Counted from the first letter of the stretch, positions 26,189 through 34,842 are shown. The stretch: DNA of 64,000 bases from Mannheimia glucosida (GCF_046267875.1 NZ_CP176502.1:992001-1056000), one strand, 5' to 3'. Numbers and translations: made by a program. The notes: a model not told the origin generated them from the letters alone.

Positions 26189-27710
26189 CACAGCCTCCAT
26201 TTGCAAAATTTACCAAGTTTTTGACCGCTTGTTGCCAATCTTTTGCTTGGGTAATGGCACTTACCACGGCAGCACTGCCAACACCGGCTTGCATCACCTG
26301 TTTGATATTATCTTGTTGGATACCGCCAATCGCTACGGTTGGAATCTTAAGCGGTGCAACCAGTTCGACATATTTAGCTAAATTGGTTAAGCCTTGTGGT
26401 TGAGACGGCATTGCTTTGGTTTGGGTAGGGAATACGTGACCAAAAGCAATATAAGAGGGTTTAACTGCCAACGCCCGCATTATTTCAAAGTAGCCGTGGG
26501 TTGAAACACCGAGCCTTAGCCCGGCTTGTTGAATTGCGTTTAAATCGGCAGTGGCTAAATCTTCTTGCCCTAAATGCACGCCGTAAGCCTGATACTTCAC
26601 GGCTAACTGCCAGTAATCATTTACAAACAAACGCACATTGTGCTGTTTCGCCAGTTCCACCGAATGGGCAATTTCTTGCTCAATCTCTGCAAGCGGTCGA
26701 TTTTTAATTCTAATTTGCAAGGTTTTCACCCCTACAAGAATTAAGCGTTCAAGCCATTTAACTCTATCGACAACAGGGTAAAGCCCAAGTTGATATTCCG
26801 TTGGAGCAAAAGGCTCTTTCGGCAATTTAAGAGAGGCAGAAATCAGCTCGGTTTGTGGGAAGAAAGCGATATCATCGGGGTAGCCGGTGTGGCAAAGTGA
26901 ACTTAAAGCAGTTTGCCCTCTGCCTTGTTTTTCCGATAAGCCTTTTTGCAAATAAGCGGTGGCAACAGTGACGGCATCAGCTAAATCAAAGCCGGTTGCC
27001 AACATCGCTCCAACCGCTGAAGCATAGGTGCAACCTGTGCCGTGGGTATTCACACTTTGCAGTCGGGCGTGACTAAAGGCATAAATTTCATTTGCAGTCA
27101 GAAGATAATCTCTTACCGTTTCCCCTTGCCATTCAAAATGTCCACCTTTGGCTAACACGGCTTTGATTCCCTGTGCAAACAGTTTGTGGCTAGCGGTTTT
27201 CACATCATCAAAGGTCTGGATTGCTGTTTCGCTTAATAAAGCGAGTTCAGTGCCGTTTGGAGTGATTAAATCCACCAGCGGATACAATTTTTGTTGCACT
27301 ATCGGCAATAAAATACTGTCGGATAACGCCTGCCCACTGCTTGCCACTGCCACAGGGTCGTAAACCACATAACAATAATGCGAGCTTTCTGCACGGATTT
27401 TTTGGATATATTCACACAAGATCTCTACTTGTGCTTGCGAGCAGAGTAAGCCGATTTTGATTGCGTTCGGGTAGCCTTGAACCAGCAAAGCTTCAAACTG
27501 TTGGCGGAAGGTGTGATCATCAACAGGCGTTACACACAGCACACCGTGCGGATGTTGAGCCGTTACAGAAGTAACTACCGAACAACCCACTAGGTTAAAA
27601 TCGTGAAAGGTATGTAAATCGGTTTGCAGACCGGCACCGGCACAGGAATCTGAGCCGGCAACCGTCCAAATGACGTTAGGTTGGTATGGAGAGCTTGAAT
27701 AATTAGACAT
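26181..27710 (-). CDS. thiDE: Fused HMP(-P) kinase ThiD and thiamine phosphate synthase ThiE
   Basis: The 509-residue bifunctional protein. Residues about 12-275 are ThiD: WTVAGSDSCAGAGLQTDL at the substrate site and NTHGTGC with Cys227 in the anion-hole motif. Residues about 306-509 are ThiE: LGLYPVVD, QIRIKNR, LFVNDYWQLAVKY, GVHLGQEDL, and the phosphate-binding GGIQQDN region. ThiD phosphorylates HMP twice and ThiE joins HMP-PP to thiazole phosphate. With ThiM nearby this covers salvage from both precursors. The fusion order is kinase first. A TPP riboswitch lies in its leader. Confidence 0.93.
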   Translation of the reverse strand: MSNYSSSPYQPNVIWTVAGSDSCAGAGLQTDLHTFHDFNLVGCSVVTSVTAQHPHGVLCVTPVDDHTFRQQFEALLVQGYPNAIKIGLLCSQAQVEILCEYIQKIRAESSHYCYVVYDPVAVASSGQALSDSILLPIVQQKLYPLVDLITPNGTELALLSETAIQTFDDVKTASHKLFAQGIKAVLAKGGHFEWQGETVRDYLLTANEIYAFSHARLQSVNTHGTGCTYASAVGAMLATGFDLADAVTVATAYLQKGLSEKQGRGQTALSSLCHTGYPDDIAFFPQTELISASLKLPKEPFAPTEYQLGLYPVVDRVKWLERLILVGVKTLQIRIKNRPLAEIEQEIAHSVELAKQHNVRLFVNDYWQLAVKYQAYGVHLGQEDLATADLNAIQQAGLRLGVSTHGYFEIMRALAVKPSYIAFGHVFPTQTKAMPSQPQGLTNLAKYVELVAPLKIPTVAIGGIQQDNIKQVMQAGVGSAAVVSAITQAKDWQQAVKNLVNFANGGCDE

Positions 27711-27788
27711 CGCAAAATCCTCATAATATGCTTAGGGTTTTGCTTGCCAGAGATGTGGTAATGATCCCAAAATCTGAATTTGGGTAAA

Positions 27789-27871
27789 ACTTGTTCCCTA
27801 CGCAGGTACTAACCTACAGGTTCCACGGATCTCGCTGTTGCGATCTCAGCCTTACGGCACTCCGACAAGCG
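27789..27871 (-). promoter_or_regulatory. TPP riboswitch (THI element) of thiDE-cytX
   Basis: On the minus strand the conserved blocks appear in order: GGAGTGCC, GGCTGAGATC, the GGAACCTG word, and CTGCGTAGGGAA, closed by a P1 stem CTTGT / ACAAG. This is the thiamine pyrophosphate sensor. A TATACT -10 (27882-27877) places the transcription start at the edge of P1. The riboswitch ends about 80 bp before the thiDE ATG, so control may be at transcription or at the RBS. Confidence 0.92.
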
Positions 27872-27940
27872 TTTTTAGTATAGCTTACAAGCGGTTATTT
27901 TTTATAAAAAAATGCAAAATATCCGTTGTGAAGTCTATTA

Positions 27941-27989
27941 GAGGGAAATTTGCATTCCCTCATCTTGGGGCAAGGTGGTAACTTGCCCC
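27941..27989. terminator. Two hairpins downstream of thiU
   Basis: GAGGGAA/TTCCCTC (27941-27961) and GGGGCAAG/CTTGCCCC (27967-27989) lie between the thiU stop and the thiDE promoter. The thiU transcript (minus strand) meets the GC-rich one first. No strong T run follows either, so terminator function is only probable. Confidence 0.45.
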
Positions 27990-28009
27990 GTCGTTAAGTG
28001 AGTGGTTTT

Positions 28010-29323
28010 TTATATCTCCTCTAATTCCAAATCTTTGGTTTCGTGGACTTGCCACAATGCCCAGAAGCTCAATAATGAGGCAACCGATAAATAGCCGCCT
28101 ACACCGAATAAGCCGAAATTTTCATTGATTTTGACCGCAATAATAGTGAACACGCTAGCTCCTAAAATACCGGCAGCGGTGTAGGCGAGTGATGCTCCTG
28201 TGTAACGTACTTCTGTTGGGAAGAGTTCGGGCAGAATTACCGCCATCGGGCCGAAGCTTAAGCCGATTAAGATCATTCCAATGGTGAGGAAAATAAAGAT
28301 CGAAGTCGGTGTGCCGTTTTCGAGGAAAAACGGCATTGTTAAGCCGTAAACTACGGTTGCTCCTGTGGCAATTAACAGCAGTAAACGCCGCCCGATTTTG
28401 TCGGAATACAAGCCGGAGAAGAAAATCGCAATGCCGAAAATCACGGAGGTAATCAGCAAATATTGGGTGTAGAGATTTGCCGGTAAACCTAAGCCTGTAG
28501 CGTGTCCTGCTTGAGAAACTGCCACCGGGCTTTTGACGAAAATTGGGGTAAAGGCAACTAAAATGTAGAACAGCACATAACCTGCGGTGGCAATAAATAC
28601 GCCGATCATAAATGGTTTGAAATGCTTGCTAAAGAGCGTTTTAAGCGGTGTGTGGCGGTTTTTGCCTTGCTGTTCTGCTTTGAGGAAAATCGGGCTCTCG
28701 CTGATTTTAATGCGGATATATAAGCCGATAAAAATCATCACAATAGAAGCTACAAATGGAATTCGCCACGCCCAATCCAAGAAGGCTTGTTCTCCGTAAA
28801 TTAAATTTACCAAGTAGAACGCTCCGTTTGCCAACAGCAAGCCGATTGGGGCGCCCATTTGCGGAAAAATACCAAAAAATGCCCGCTTGTGTTTCGGGGC
28901 GTGTTCGGTGGCAACGAGAGCAGCTCCGCCCCATTCGCCGCCTAAGCCTAAACCTTGTCCGATTCTACAGAGGCAGAGTAACACGGTTGCCCAAATGCCA
29001 ATGGCGGCATAATTAGGCAAAAGCCCGATTGCTACGGTAGATAAGCCCATTAATAAGAGCGAGGCAATCAGGGTTTGTTTGCGTCCGTATTTATCGCCGA
29101 AATGCCCGAATAAAATCGACCCCATCGGGCGGGTGAAAAAGGCAAGGGCAAGCACGGAAAGCGACATTAATTGGTTGGAAACCGGATCATCGCTATTAAA
29201 AAACTGCACGTTAAACACCAGCACTGCTGCCATCGTGTAGATGTAGTTATCAAAATATTCAATCGCCGTGCCGACCATTGAGGCAACCGCCACTTTAGTT
29301 GGGTTTGAGTGAGCTTTAGACAT
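28010..29323 (-). CDS. thiU: MFS transporter of the metabolite:H+ symporter group, candidate thiazole importer ThiU
   Basis: This 437-residue twelve-helix transporter has the MFS loop GDKYGRKQTL (residues 76-85) and the repeat SDKIGRRLLL after helix 8. The group includes ShiA and YdfJ. The ATG at 29323 is chosen because GAGGG stands upstream and the frame overlaps the thiM stop by 8 bp (ATGTCTAA); the in-frame start at 29347 lies deeper in thiM. Sharing a TPP riboswitch and coupled translation with the thiazole kinase ThiM points to hydroxyethylthiazole import, as proposed for ThiU of related Pasteurellaceae. Substrate is inferred. Confidence 0.78.
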   Translation of the reverse strand: MSKAHSNPTKVAVASMVGTAIEYFDNYIYTMAAVLVFNVQFFNSDDPVSNQLMSLSVLALAFFTRPMGSILFGHFGDKYGRKQTLIASLLLMGLSTVAIGLLPNYAAIGIWATVLLCLCRIGQGLGLGGEWGGAALVATEHAPKHKRAFFGIFPQMGAPIGLLLANGAFYLVNLIYGEQAFLDWAWRIPFVASIVMIFIGLYIRIKISESPIFLKAEQQGKNRHTPLKTLFSKHFKPFMIGVFIATAGYVLFYILVAFTPIFVKSPVAVSQAGHATGLGLPANLYTQYLLITSVIFGIAIFFSGLYSDKIGRRLLLLIATGATVVYGLTMPFFLENGTPTSIFIFLTIGMILIGLSFGPMAVILPELFPTEVRYTGASLAYTAAGILGASVFTIIAVKINENFGLFGVGGYLSVASLLSFWALWQVHETKDLELEEI

Positions 29324-30134
29324 ATTCAACCCTCGCATATTGCTCAACGGTTTCAGGCGTTAATGCTCCAAGTGTATCCAGCAGATTGACGGCAAATTGC
29401 CCGTATTGAGTTGGTTTGAGTGCTTGAGCAGCTACTTCGCCTGCAATGGCATAAGCGGTGCAAGCCTCAATAAGTGCGTTGAAATAGTGTTCTTTGTCGG
29501 CAACGGCTAAGAATGCACCGCATACCGCACTTAATAAACAGCCTGAAGCCGTAATTTGTGGGAACATCGGGCTGCCGTTGTGCAATAAAACCGTGCGTGA
29601 GCCGGAGCTTACTACATCGGTTTCGCCACTGATTGCGACTAAAGTTTGGTAACGCTTGGCAACCTGTTGGGCGATTTCAACCACATTATGCGAGCCTTCG
29701 CCGGCATCAACGCCTTTGGCCTGCCATTCTACATCGGCGAGGGTAGCTAGTTCCCCCGCATTTCCACGAATGGCGGTGAAGTGAATTTGTTTGAGTAAGG
29801 TTTCAACGGTTTGACGGCGGAAAGGTGTTGCTCCAACGCCGACAGGGTCAAGAATGACCGGAATGCCTAAACGGTTGGCGGTTTTGCCGGCAAGTACCAT
29901 TGCTTCCACTTCTTTGCCGATAAGCGTGCCGATATTAATCACCACGGCGTTACTGAGTGCCGGCACGGACTCCATCTCCTCAATAGCGGCTGCCATAATA
30001 GGCGAAGCCCCAAGTGCCAATAAACCGTTGGCGGAAAAATTAGCGGCAACAATGTTGGTAATGTTGTGAACAAGCGGTCGATTTTGTCGAATTTTTTGCA
30101 AATAATGCGAGCGATAGGGGAGTGATGTGGTCAT
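29316..30134 (-). CDS. thiM: Hydroxyethylthiazole kinase ThiM
   Basis: The 272-residue ribokinase-fold enzyme phosphorylates 4-methyl-5-hydroxyethylthiazole for thiamine salvage. PLVHNITNIVAANFSANGLLALGASP (residues about 20-45) is the family signature; VILDPVGVGATPFR binds substrate and ASGCLLSAVCGAFLA holds the catalytic Cys region. It is the first gene of a two-gene operon with its own TPP riboswitch. thiC and thiG genes are absent from the window. Confidence 0.94.
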   Translation of the reverse strand: MTTSLPYRSHYLQKIRQNRPLVHNITNIVAANFSANGLLALGASPIMAAAIEEMESVPALSNAVVINIGTLIGKEVEAMVLAGKTANRLGIPVILDPVGVGATPFRRQTVETLLKQIHFTAIRGNAGELATLADVEWQAKGVDAGEGSHNVVEIAQQVAKRYQTLVAISGETDVVSSGSRTVLLHNGSPMFPQITASGCLLSAVCGAFLAVADKEHYFNALIEACTAYAIAGEVAAQALKPTQYGQFAVNLLDTLGALTPETVEQYARVEYV

Positions 30135-30200
30135 CGTTTATTCCTTAATGATTGAAAAACAACGCACCAACACCAACGGGGAATAGATGGGTTTACGCCT

Positions 30201-30278
30201 TTAGTTTCCTACGTCAGTGCTAACTGCATCAGGTTCAACGGGTATTTCTCAGCTTGTAAAAACAAGCACCCCGACTAA
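30201..30278 (-). promoter_or_regulatory. TPP riboswitch (THI element) of thiM-thiU
   Basis: Minus-strand blocks CGGGGTGC, the P3 hairpin GCTTG/CAAGC, CTGAGAAATACCCG, TTGAACCTGATGCAGTTAG and GACGTAGGAAA follow the THI consensus more closely than the thiDE element does. P1 is TTAGT / ACTAA. It ends 66 bases before the thiM ATG. Confidence 0.95.
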
Positions 30279-30288
30279 ATGAGGCTTT

Positions 30289-30317
30289 AATATAATCACT
30301 AAAAAAGCGGTTGTAAA
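30289..30317 (-). promoter_or_regulatory. thiM promoter overlapping the nrdD terminator
   Basis: Minus strand: -35 TTTACA (30317-30312), 17 bp, -10 TATATT (30294-30289). The start would fall at the beginning of riboswitch P1. The -35 lies inside the stem-loop that ends the nrdGD transcript. Confidence 0.65.
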
Positions 30318-30330
30318 GGGCTACAACCGC
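30301..30330 (-). terminator. nrdGD terminator
   Basis: A 9-bp stem GCGGTTGTA / TACAACCGC with loop AAGGGC is followed on the minus strand by TTTTTT. It lies 9 bp behind the nrdD stop. Confidence 0.85.
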
Positions 30331-30339
30331 GGTTTTCAG

Positions 30340-32121
30340 CTAAGCCGCTTCTCGGTGATAGAAACGCAAGCTATGCTCTTTTTGGCGGGCGGAACTAAAG
30401 GCGGAGACTCGTTTTAGATAGCCGATTACCCGAGTGCCGTAATCAATATTATCGGAGCCGCATTTGCTACAACTGTGCAAAGTGCGTTTGTCGATGTGGC
30501 TACATTCGTTGCAAATCGTGATTTTGACGTTAATACAAAAATAATTGCAGCCGGTTTTAGCGGCGGTATCCAGCAAGGAGCGATAGCCAGCTTGGGTTAA
30601 GGCTTCGTCTAAATTCAAGTGTAGAGCGGAGCCTCCGTCCAGCCATTCAATCAGCTCTCTGCCGTGCAGTAAGAATTTATCCAAAGCATTAATTTCTTCA
30701 TCTTCTACCACATAGAAATAGGAATTGTAGCAATCTCGTGGTACGAAATAGCCGTCCTCTTTGTCCCATTTGGCGTTTTTGACCCCTAAATTTTCAGCAG
30801 GCACAAATTCGGTGTTGAATTTCACGCCATATTGTTGGCTGGCGGCTTGATTTGCCTCGAAGATGGTTTTTAGGCGAGACTGCACAAAATCAATATATTC
30901 AGGGTTATAGCCTACTTTCAAACCTTGCGATTCTGCCGCTTCCGCCATTCCGTTAATGCCAATAGTCAGGAATTGTTTATTCAGTGAAATAAAACCGGCA
31001 TCATAAACCGGCAACATACCGCTAGCTAAATATTCCTCCATTAATTTGCGGTAAGCGTATTGATATTTATGGATCTTGCTGACCTCTTCGCTTAAATCAC
31101 GGTTATCTTGCACTAAACGGTTCATATTAATAGTAATTACATTGATTGAACCTGTCGCAACACCTCCTGCCCCTAATGAATAGGAGAAGCTGTGATCGCT
31201 GATTTCATTTCTTAAGCGGCAGCAAGAAGCAAGGGAGTCCGGATTATCTGATTGGTAAATGAAGAATGAATTGCCTTGAGATAGCTCTTTTGCCATTTGA
31301 TTGGCAAACTCGTCATCTTTACATTTGCCCTTTTCGGTAAGCATTGCCGCGGTCACAACAGGGAAAGTGAGAATTGCTTTGCTTCGCTCTTTATTGAACC
31401 ATTGCATAAAGAAAAGTTGTAATTTTGAAGTGGTTTCCCAATTTGGTTTCTCAAAATCAGGGAAAACAAAACGGTTAAACATCGCTTCAAAATAGAATTT
31501 GTCATATACCGAAATATTCCAAAATACGCTTTGATAACCACGAGCGGCTGCAGGTTGGTTGATGCTATACACAACCTGTTGCAGGTGGTTTTCAATGTCT
31601 GAACGATGGGTTTGTAAGTAATTATCGCCGTAATCTTTGCGGGCAAAATAGTCAAAATAGGTCAGAAATTCAACCGTAGCGACTGCACCGGCAAACTGAG
31701 AACTGACCGCAAAGACAAAATTGATAAAAGAACCGCAGAATGAGGCTAAATGTTTCGGAGCTTTGGATTCGCCGCCGAGTTTAGTCAAACCATCACGCAA
31801 GAAAGGGTACATAGTGACTGAAACGCAGTAGGGTTTTAGGCTGGTTTCATCGTGTACGTAAATTTCGTGTGCTTCAATTTGACGTAAATATTCACAAGCG
31901 GTCTCTTTTCCAAAAAGTTTTGCAATTTTTTCACTCACTTTTGCTCGATTGATTTGCACAAAAAAGTCTTTCATTAATTCATTTTCCATTGTCGCTATAT
32001 TTTTTTGCGTGACGTTAGCGTTAGCATCCATTTTTGAACCGTCTGCGGCATTTTTAGCTTGGATATATTGATTAATGAAGTGTAGTTTTCCGTCTAATTG
32101 TGTCGGTTGTAAGCGAATCAT
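30340..32121 (-). CDS. nrdD: Anaerobic ribonucleoside-triphosphate reductase NrdD without ATP-cone
   Basis: The 593-residue class III reductase makes dNTPs without oxygen using a glycyl radical installed by NrdG. The radical loop RVIGYL (Gly567) and the zinc site CNECS...CSKCGS are at the C-terminus. E. coli NrdD has about 712 residues because it begins with an ATP-cone; here the protein begins directly with the catalytic domain (VTQKNIATMENELMKDFF...), as in T4-type NrdD. Overall dATP inhibition through a cone is therefore not expected. It follows nrdG with a 4-bp overlap. Confidence 0.92.
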   Translation of the reverse strand: MIRLQPTQLDGKLHFINQYIQAKNAADGSKMDANANVTQKNIATMENELMKDFFVQINRAKVSEKIAKLFGKETACEYLRQIEAHEIYVHDETSLKPYCVSVTMYPFLRDGLTKLGGESKAPKHLASFCGSFINFVFAVSSQFAGAVATVEFLTYFDYFARKDYGDNYLQTHRSDIENHLQQVVYSINQPAAARGYQSVFWNISVYDKFYFEAMFNRFVFPDFEKPNWETTSKLQLFFMQWFNKERSKAILTFPVVTAAMLTEKGKCKDDEFANQMAKELSQGNSFFIYQSDNPDSLASCCRLRNEISDHSFSYSLGAGGVATGSINVITINMNRLVQDNRDLSEEVSKIHKYQYAYRKLMEEYLASGMLPVYDAGFISLNKQFLTIGINGMAEAAESQGLKVGYNPEYIDFVQSRLKTIFEANQAASQQYGVKFNTEFVPAENLGVKNAKWDKEDGYFVPRDCYNSYFYVVEDEEINALDKFLLHGRELIEWLDGGSALHLNLDEALTQAGYRSLLDTAAKTGCNYFCINVKITICNECSHIDKRTLHSCSKCGSDNIDYGTRVIGYLKRVSAFSSARQKEHSLRFYHREAA

Positions 32122-32591
32122 ATTGAAGCTCCTCGAATAAAAAGATGGTTAAGATTTTGGTTATTGCGTAAATCAGTAAAGCGTTGATTAGTGGTTAAAC
32201 TTTCCAGCCCGCCTCGTTCGGCAATCCAACGCCCGGTTTTTAAGTAGGTTAGCTCGTGTAATAAAGTATCGGCGATTTCGTGCTGCTCCAAACCACTATA
32301 AAGACAGGTGTTTAGCCCCTGTTTTTTTGCCAGTTGCAACAGCGGCAGTAATTTTTCTGCTTCCCATTCTCCGCCCATAAACAATACGCAGCTAATTAAG
32401 CCTTGGTAGCGTTTTAGGCGTTCAGAGAGATATTCACTGCTAAGCTCTTTCCCAAGACAGGCTTTCCAACTATCCGCACTATGGCAACCTTTACAGCCAA
32501 GTGGGCAGCCTGTAATCAGAAAAGCAAGTGAGGTTTCATTCGGCACTTCTTGCCAAACAATTTGTTCCGAGCTGAATCTGAGATTTTCCAT
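32118..32591 (-). CDS. nrdG: NrdG, activase of anaerobic ribonucleotide reductase
   Basis: This radical SAM protein (157 residues from the ATG at 32591) has its cluster motif CPLGCKGCH (CX3CX2C) and makes the glycyl radical on NrdD. A longer frame begins at ATG 32630, but it would run through a NrdR box and start at the likely transcription start, so the shorter start is preferred; neither has a clear Shine-Dalgarno. The order nrdG-nrdD reverses the common nrdD-nrdG arrangement. The last bases ATGA overlap nrdD. Confidence 0.88.
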   Translation of the reverse strand: MENLRFSSEQIVWQEVPNETSLAFLITGCPLGCKGCHSADSWKACLGKELSSEYLSERLKRYQGLISCVLFMGGEWEAEKLLPLLQLAKKQGLNTCLYSGLEQHEIADTLLHELTYLKTGRWIAERGGLESLTTNQRFTDLRNNQNLNHLFIRGASI

Positions 32592-32604
32592 TACTAATTC
32601 ATTA

Positions 32605-32620
32605 ACACAATATGTTGTGT
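32605..32620 (-). promoter_or_regulatory. NrdR box 1
   Basis: ACACAATATGTTGTGT matches the NrdR box pattern ACACwATATnTwGTGT. It is the half of a tandem pair nearer to nrdG. Confidence 0.85.
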
Positions 32621-32636
32621 TTTTTAACATTATTTA

Positions 32637-32652
32637 ACACTATATGTAGTAT
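32637..32652 (-). promoter_or_regulatory. NrdR box 2 overlapping the nrdGD promoter
   Basis: ACACTATATGTAGTAT is a second NrdR-type site, its centre 32 bp (about three helical turns) from that of box 1. On the minus strand it contains a possible -10 TATAGT (32643-32638) with TTCAAT 18 bp upstream. NrdR binding here would block RNA polymerase when dATP is plentiful. Confidence 0.78.
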
Positions 32653-32760
32653 GTTAGATCTATTGAATGGGAAAATAAAGAGCAATAAGTGAAAAAAAAG
32701 AGTTGAAATTTGAAGAAATGAATAAAATCAAAAGGATAGCGAATGATAAATTTTAAGCAT

Positions 32761-32788
32761 AAAAAAGCCGTGTATTTTTTTACACGGC
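32761..32788 (-). terminator. ilvGM terminator
   Basis: An 8-bp stem GCCGTGTA / TACACGGC with a six-base loop is followed on the minus strand by TTTTTT. It is 15 bp behind the ilvM stop. Confidence 0.87.
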
Positions 32789-32803
32789 GAATGAAAAGCT
32801 TGA

Positions 32804-33022
32804 TTAATTGATTTCAATGATATCAAACAGTTTTTCTAATTGATGGCTTAAAAGTGAGAGTGGGCGTTTGCTTGCTAATGTAAAATTTAGGTTAAAGGTG
32901 CTGCCTGTTGATTCTACATTTAAGCATTTCACCTCAAAACCACGGTGACGTATAACCCGTAAAATACGCTCTAAGGTTTCAGGGCGTTTGTTAGCTTTTA
33001 GCGTTAATTGATATTCTTCCAT
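32804..33022 (-). CDS. ilvM: Acetolactate synthase II small subunit IlvM
   Basis: The 72-residue regulatory subunit has a single ACT-like domain (LTLKANKRPETLERILRVIRHRGFEV). It stabilises and activates the IlvG large subunit in valine/isoleucine synthesis. Short length matches IlvM (about 87 in E. coli) rather than IlvH or IlvN. It begins 9 bp after the ilvG stop. Confidence 0.88.
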   Translation of the reverse strand: MEEYQLTLKANKRPETLERILRVIRHRGFEVKCLNVESTGSTFNLNFTLASKRPLSLLSHQLEKLFDIIEIN

Positions 33023-33031
33023 CTTATTCTC

Positions 33032-34684
33032 CTATACCTCATCGTCTAACATATCGGCATTACACGCCCCCGGCGGCACCAGTGGCCAAACGTTATCTTC
33101 CTGTGGAATACAAACGTGAAGTAAGTAAGCCCCTTTGGCATTGAGCATTCTGTCTATTGCATCTGACACTTCGCTCGCTTTCTCAATTCGCTCACCGTCA
33201 ATATCAAAGGCTTTCGCCAACAACACAAAATCAGGGTTATCATCTAAAATGGTTTGGCTGTGTCGCCCGTGGAAGAACAGCGATTGCCATTGGCGAACCA
33301 TACCTAAACGTTGGTTATCCAGTAATAGAATTTTGACCGCTAAATCAGCTCTTTTAAGCGTGCCGAGTTCTTGAATATTCATCATAATCGAGCCATCACC
33401 GGTTATTAAAATAACCTGATCTTCCGCTCGAGCTTTGATTGCCCCAATCGCCGCAGGCAAGCCAAAACCCATAGAGCCAAAACCGGCAGAGGTGATATAG
33501 TTTTTCGGATCGTGATAAGTTAAATGTTGTGCCGACCACATTTGATGCTGCCCTACATCAGTAGTGACGATGCTGTTTTTGGCTTTACGCTGTGAAAGCG
33601 TATGTAATAATGTCACGGCATCAATATCGCCATCACCACTATTTTCTTGATATTGAAAGTCAAATTGCTGCTTTAAATTACGCACATCTTCACGCCATGC
33701 TTCAATATCTAATGGTTGAGCCAAGTAATCCACGGCTTCAATTAAATTCCCTTTTAAGGCAACTTGTGCTTGACGGAGCTTGTTGATTTCCGCATTGTCG
33801 ATATCAATGTGAATCACTTTAGCGTGAGGGGCAAAAGTGTCTAATTTGCCGGTAACACGGTCATCAAAGCGGGCACCACAGGCAATGAGTAAATCACACT
33901 CTTGTACCGCGTAATTTGCTGCTTTTGTGCCGTGCATACCGATCATTCCCATATAGAGCGGATCGGTTGGATCGATAGTGCCTAACCCTTTTAAGGTAGA
34001 AACAGACGGAATATTTGCAATTTTTACAAAATTTCTGACCGCTTGTACACCATCAGCCATACCAACGCCACCGCCGACATAAAGTACCGGGCGTTTGGCG
34101 GTGGCTAATAATTGTTTGGCAACCACTAATTTGTTGGGATCTTGTGCATCGGCAGGTTCTTTAGGATAAACGATAGGTAGAGCCGAGGTTGGGGCTAGTT
34201 GCACATCACGTGGAATATCAACCAGCACCGGACCCGGTCTGCCACTTTGTGCAATTTGGAATGCAAGGGCTAAAATTTCAGGTAGCTCCTCAATATTCTG
34301 AACAATAAAACTGTGTTTAGTACAAGCGAGCGACAGACCTAATACATCAGCTTCTTGGAAGGCATCAGTGCCGATTAAATGGCTGGCAACTTGTCCGGTA
34401 ATCGCAACTACAGGAATAGAATCCAGTGCGGCATCGCCTAAACCGGTGATTAAATTAGTTGCCCCAGGGCCGGAGGTCGCAATACAAACCCCTACTTTGC
34501 CTGTTGCACGGGCATAACCGATAGCCGCCATTGCAGCACCTTGTTCATTGCGACAAAGTAAATGATCTAAACCGGAATCATAAATTGCATCGTAGGTAGG
34601 CATAATCGCCCCGCCCGGATAGCCAAAAAGTGTCGTTACCCCGTGAGCTTTTAAACTCTCGGTGATAAATCTTGCTCCATTCAT
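33032..34684 (-). CDS. ilvG: Acetolactate synthase II large subunit IlvG
   Basis: The 550-residue ThDP-dependent enzyme condenses pyruvate with pyruvate or 2-oxobutyrate. GYPGGAIMPTYDA and the catalytic Glu in CRNEQGAAMAAIGYAR (Glu near 47) are at the N-terminus; the ThDP/Mg site GDGSIMMNIQELGTLKRADL is near residue 428. The frame is intact, unlike the E. coli K-12 gene. Later ilv genes are not adjacent. No leader peptide or attenuator was recognised in the upstream region. Confidence 0.93.
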   Translation of the reverse strand: MNGARFITESLKAHGVTTLFGYPGGAIMPTYDAIYDSGLDHLLCRNEQGAAMAAIGYARATGKVGVCIATSGPGATNLITGLGDAALDSIPVVAITGQVASHLIGTDAFQEADVLGLSLACTKHSFIVQNIEELPEILALAFQIAQSGRPGPVLVDIPRDVQLAPTSALPIVYPKEPADAQDPNKLVVAKQLLATAKRPVLYVGGGVGMADGVQAVRNFVKIANIPSVSTLKGLGTIDPTDPLYMGMIGMHGTKAANYAVQECDLLIACGARFDDRVTGKLDTFAPHAKVIHIDIDNAEINKLRQAQVALKGNLIEAVDYLAQPLDIEAWREDVRNLKQQFDFQYQENSGDGDIDAVTLLHTLSQRKAKNSIVTTDVGQHQMWSAQHLTYHDPKNYITSAGFGSMGFGLPAAIGAIKARAEDQVILITGDGSIMMNIQELGTLKRADLAVKILLLDNQRLGMVRQWQSLFFHGRHSQTILDDNPDFVLLAKAFDIDGERIEKASEVSDAIDRMLNAKGAYLLHVCIPQEDNVWPLVPPGACNADMLDDEV

Positions 34685-34842
34685 GGATGTTGTGTCCTTA
34701 ATATTTTTATTATTTTAAAACCAGACAATATAGATAACATAAATTCCCTGTTTTTTAAACTTTATTTTCGGTAAAAATAAATAGGATTCCATCATTTATT
34801 TGGACAAATAAAAGTCGTTTTTATTTAGGTAGAGAAAGGAGT

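Noticed and set aside
32718..32731. FNR site upstream of nrdGD
   Set aside because: TTGATTTTATTCAT on the minus strand matches only one half of the FNR site well and is badly spaced from the likely -10; too weak to list.
34685..34840. ilv leader peptide and attenuator before ilvG
   Set aside because: No short frame rich in Ile, Leu or Val codons followed by alternative hairpins was found.
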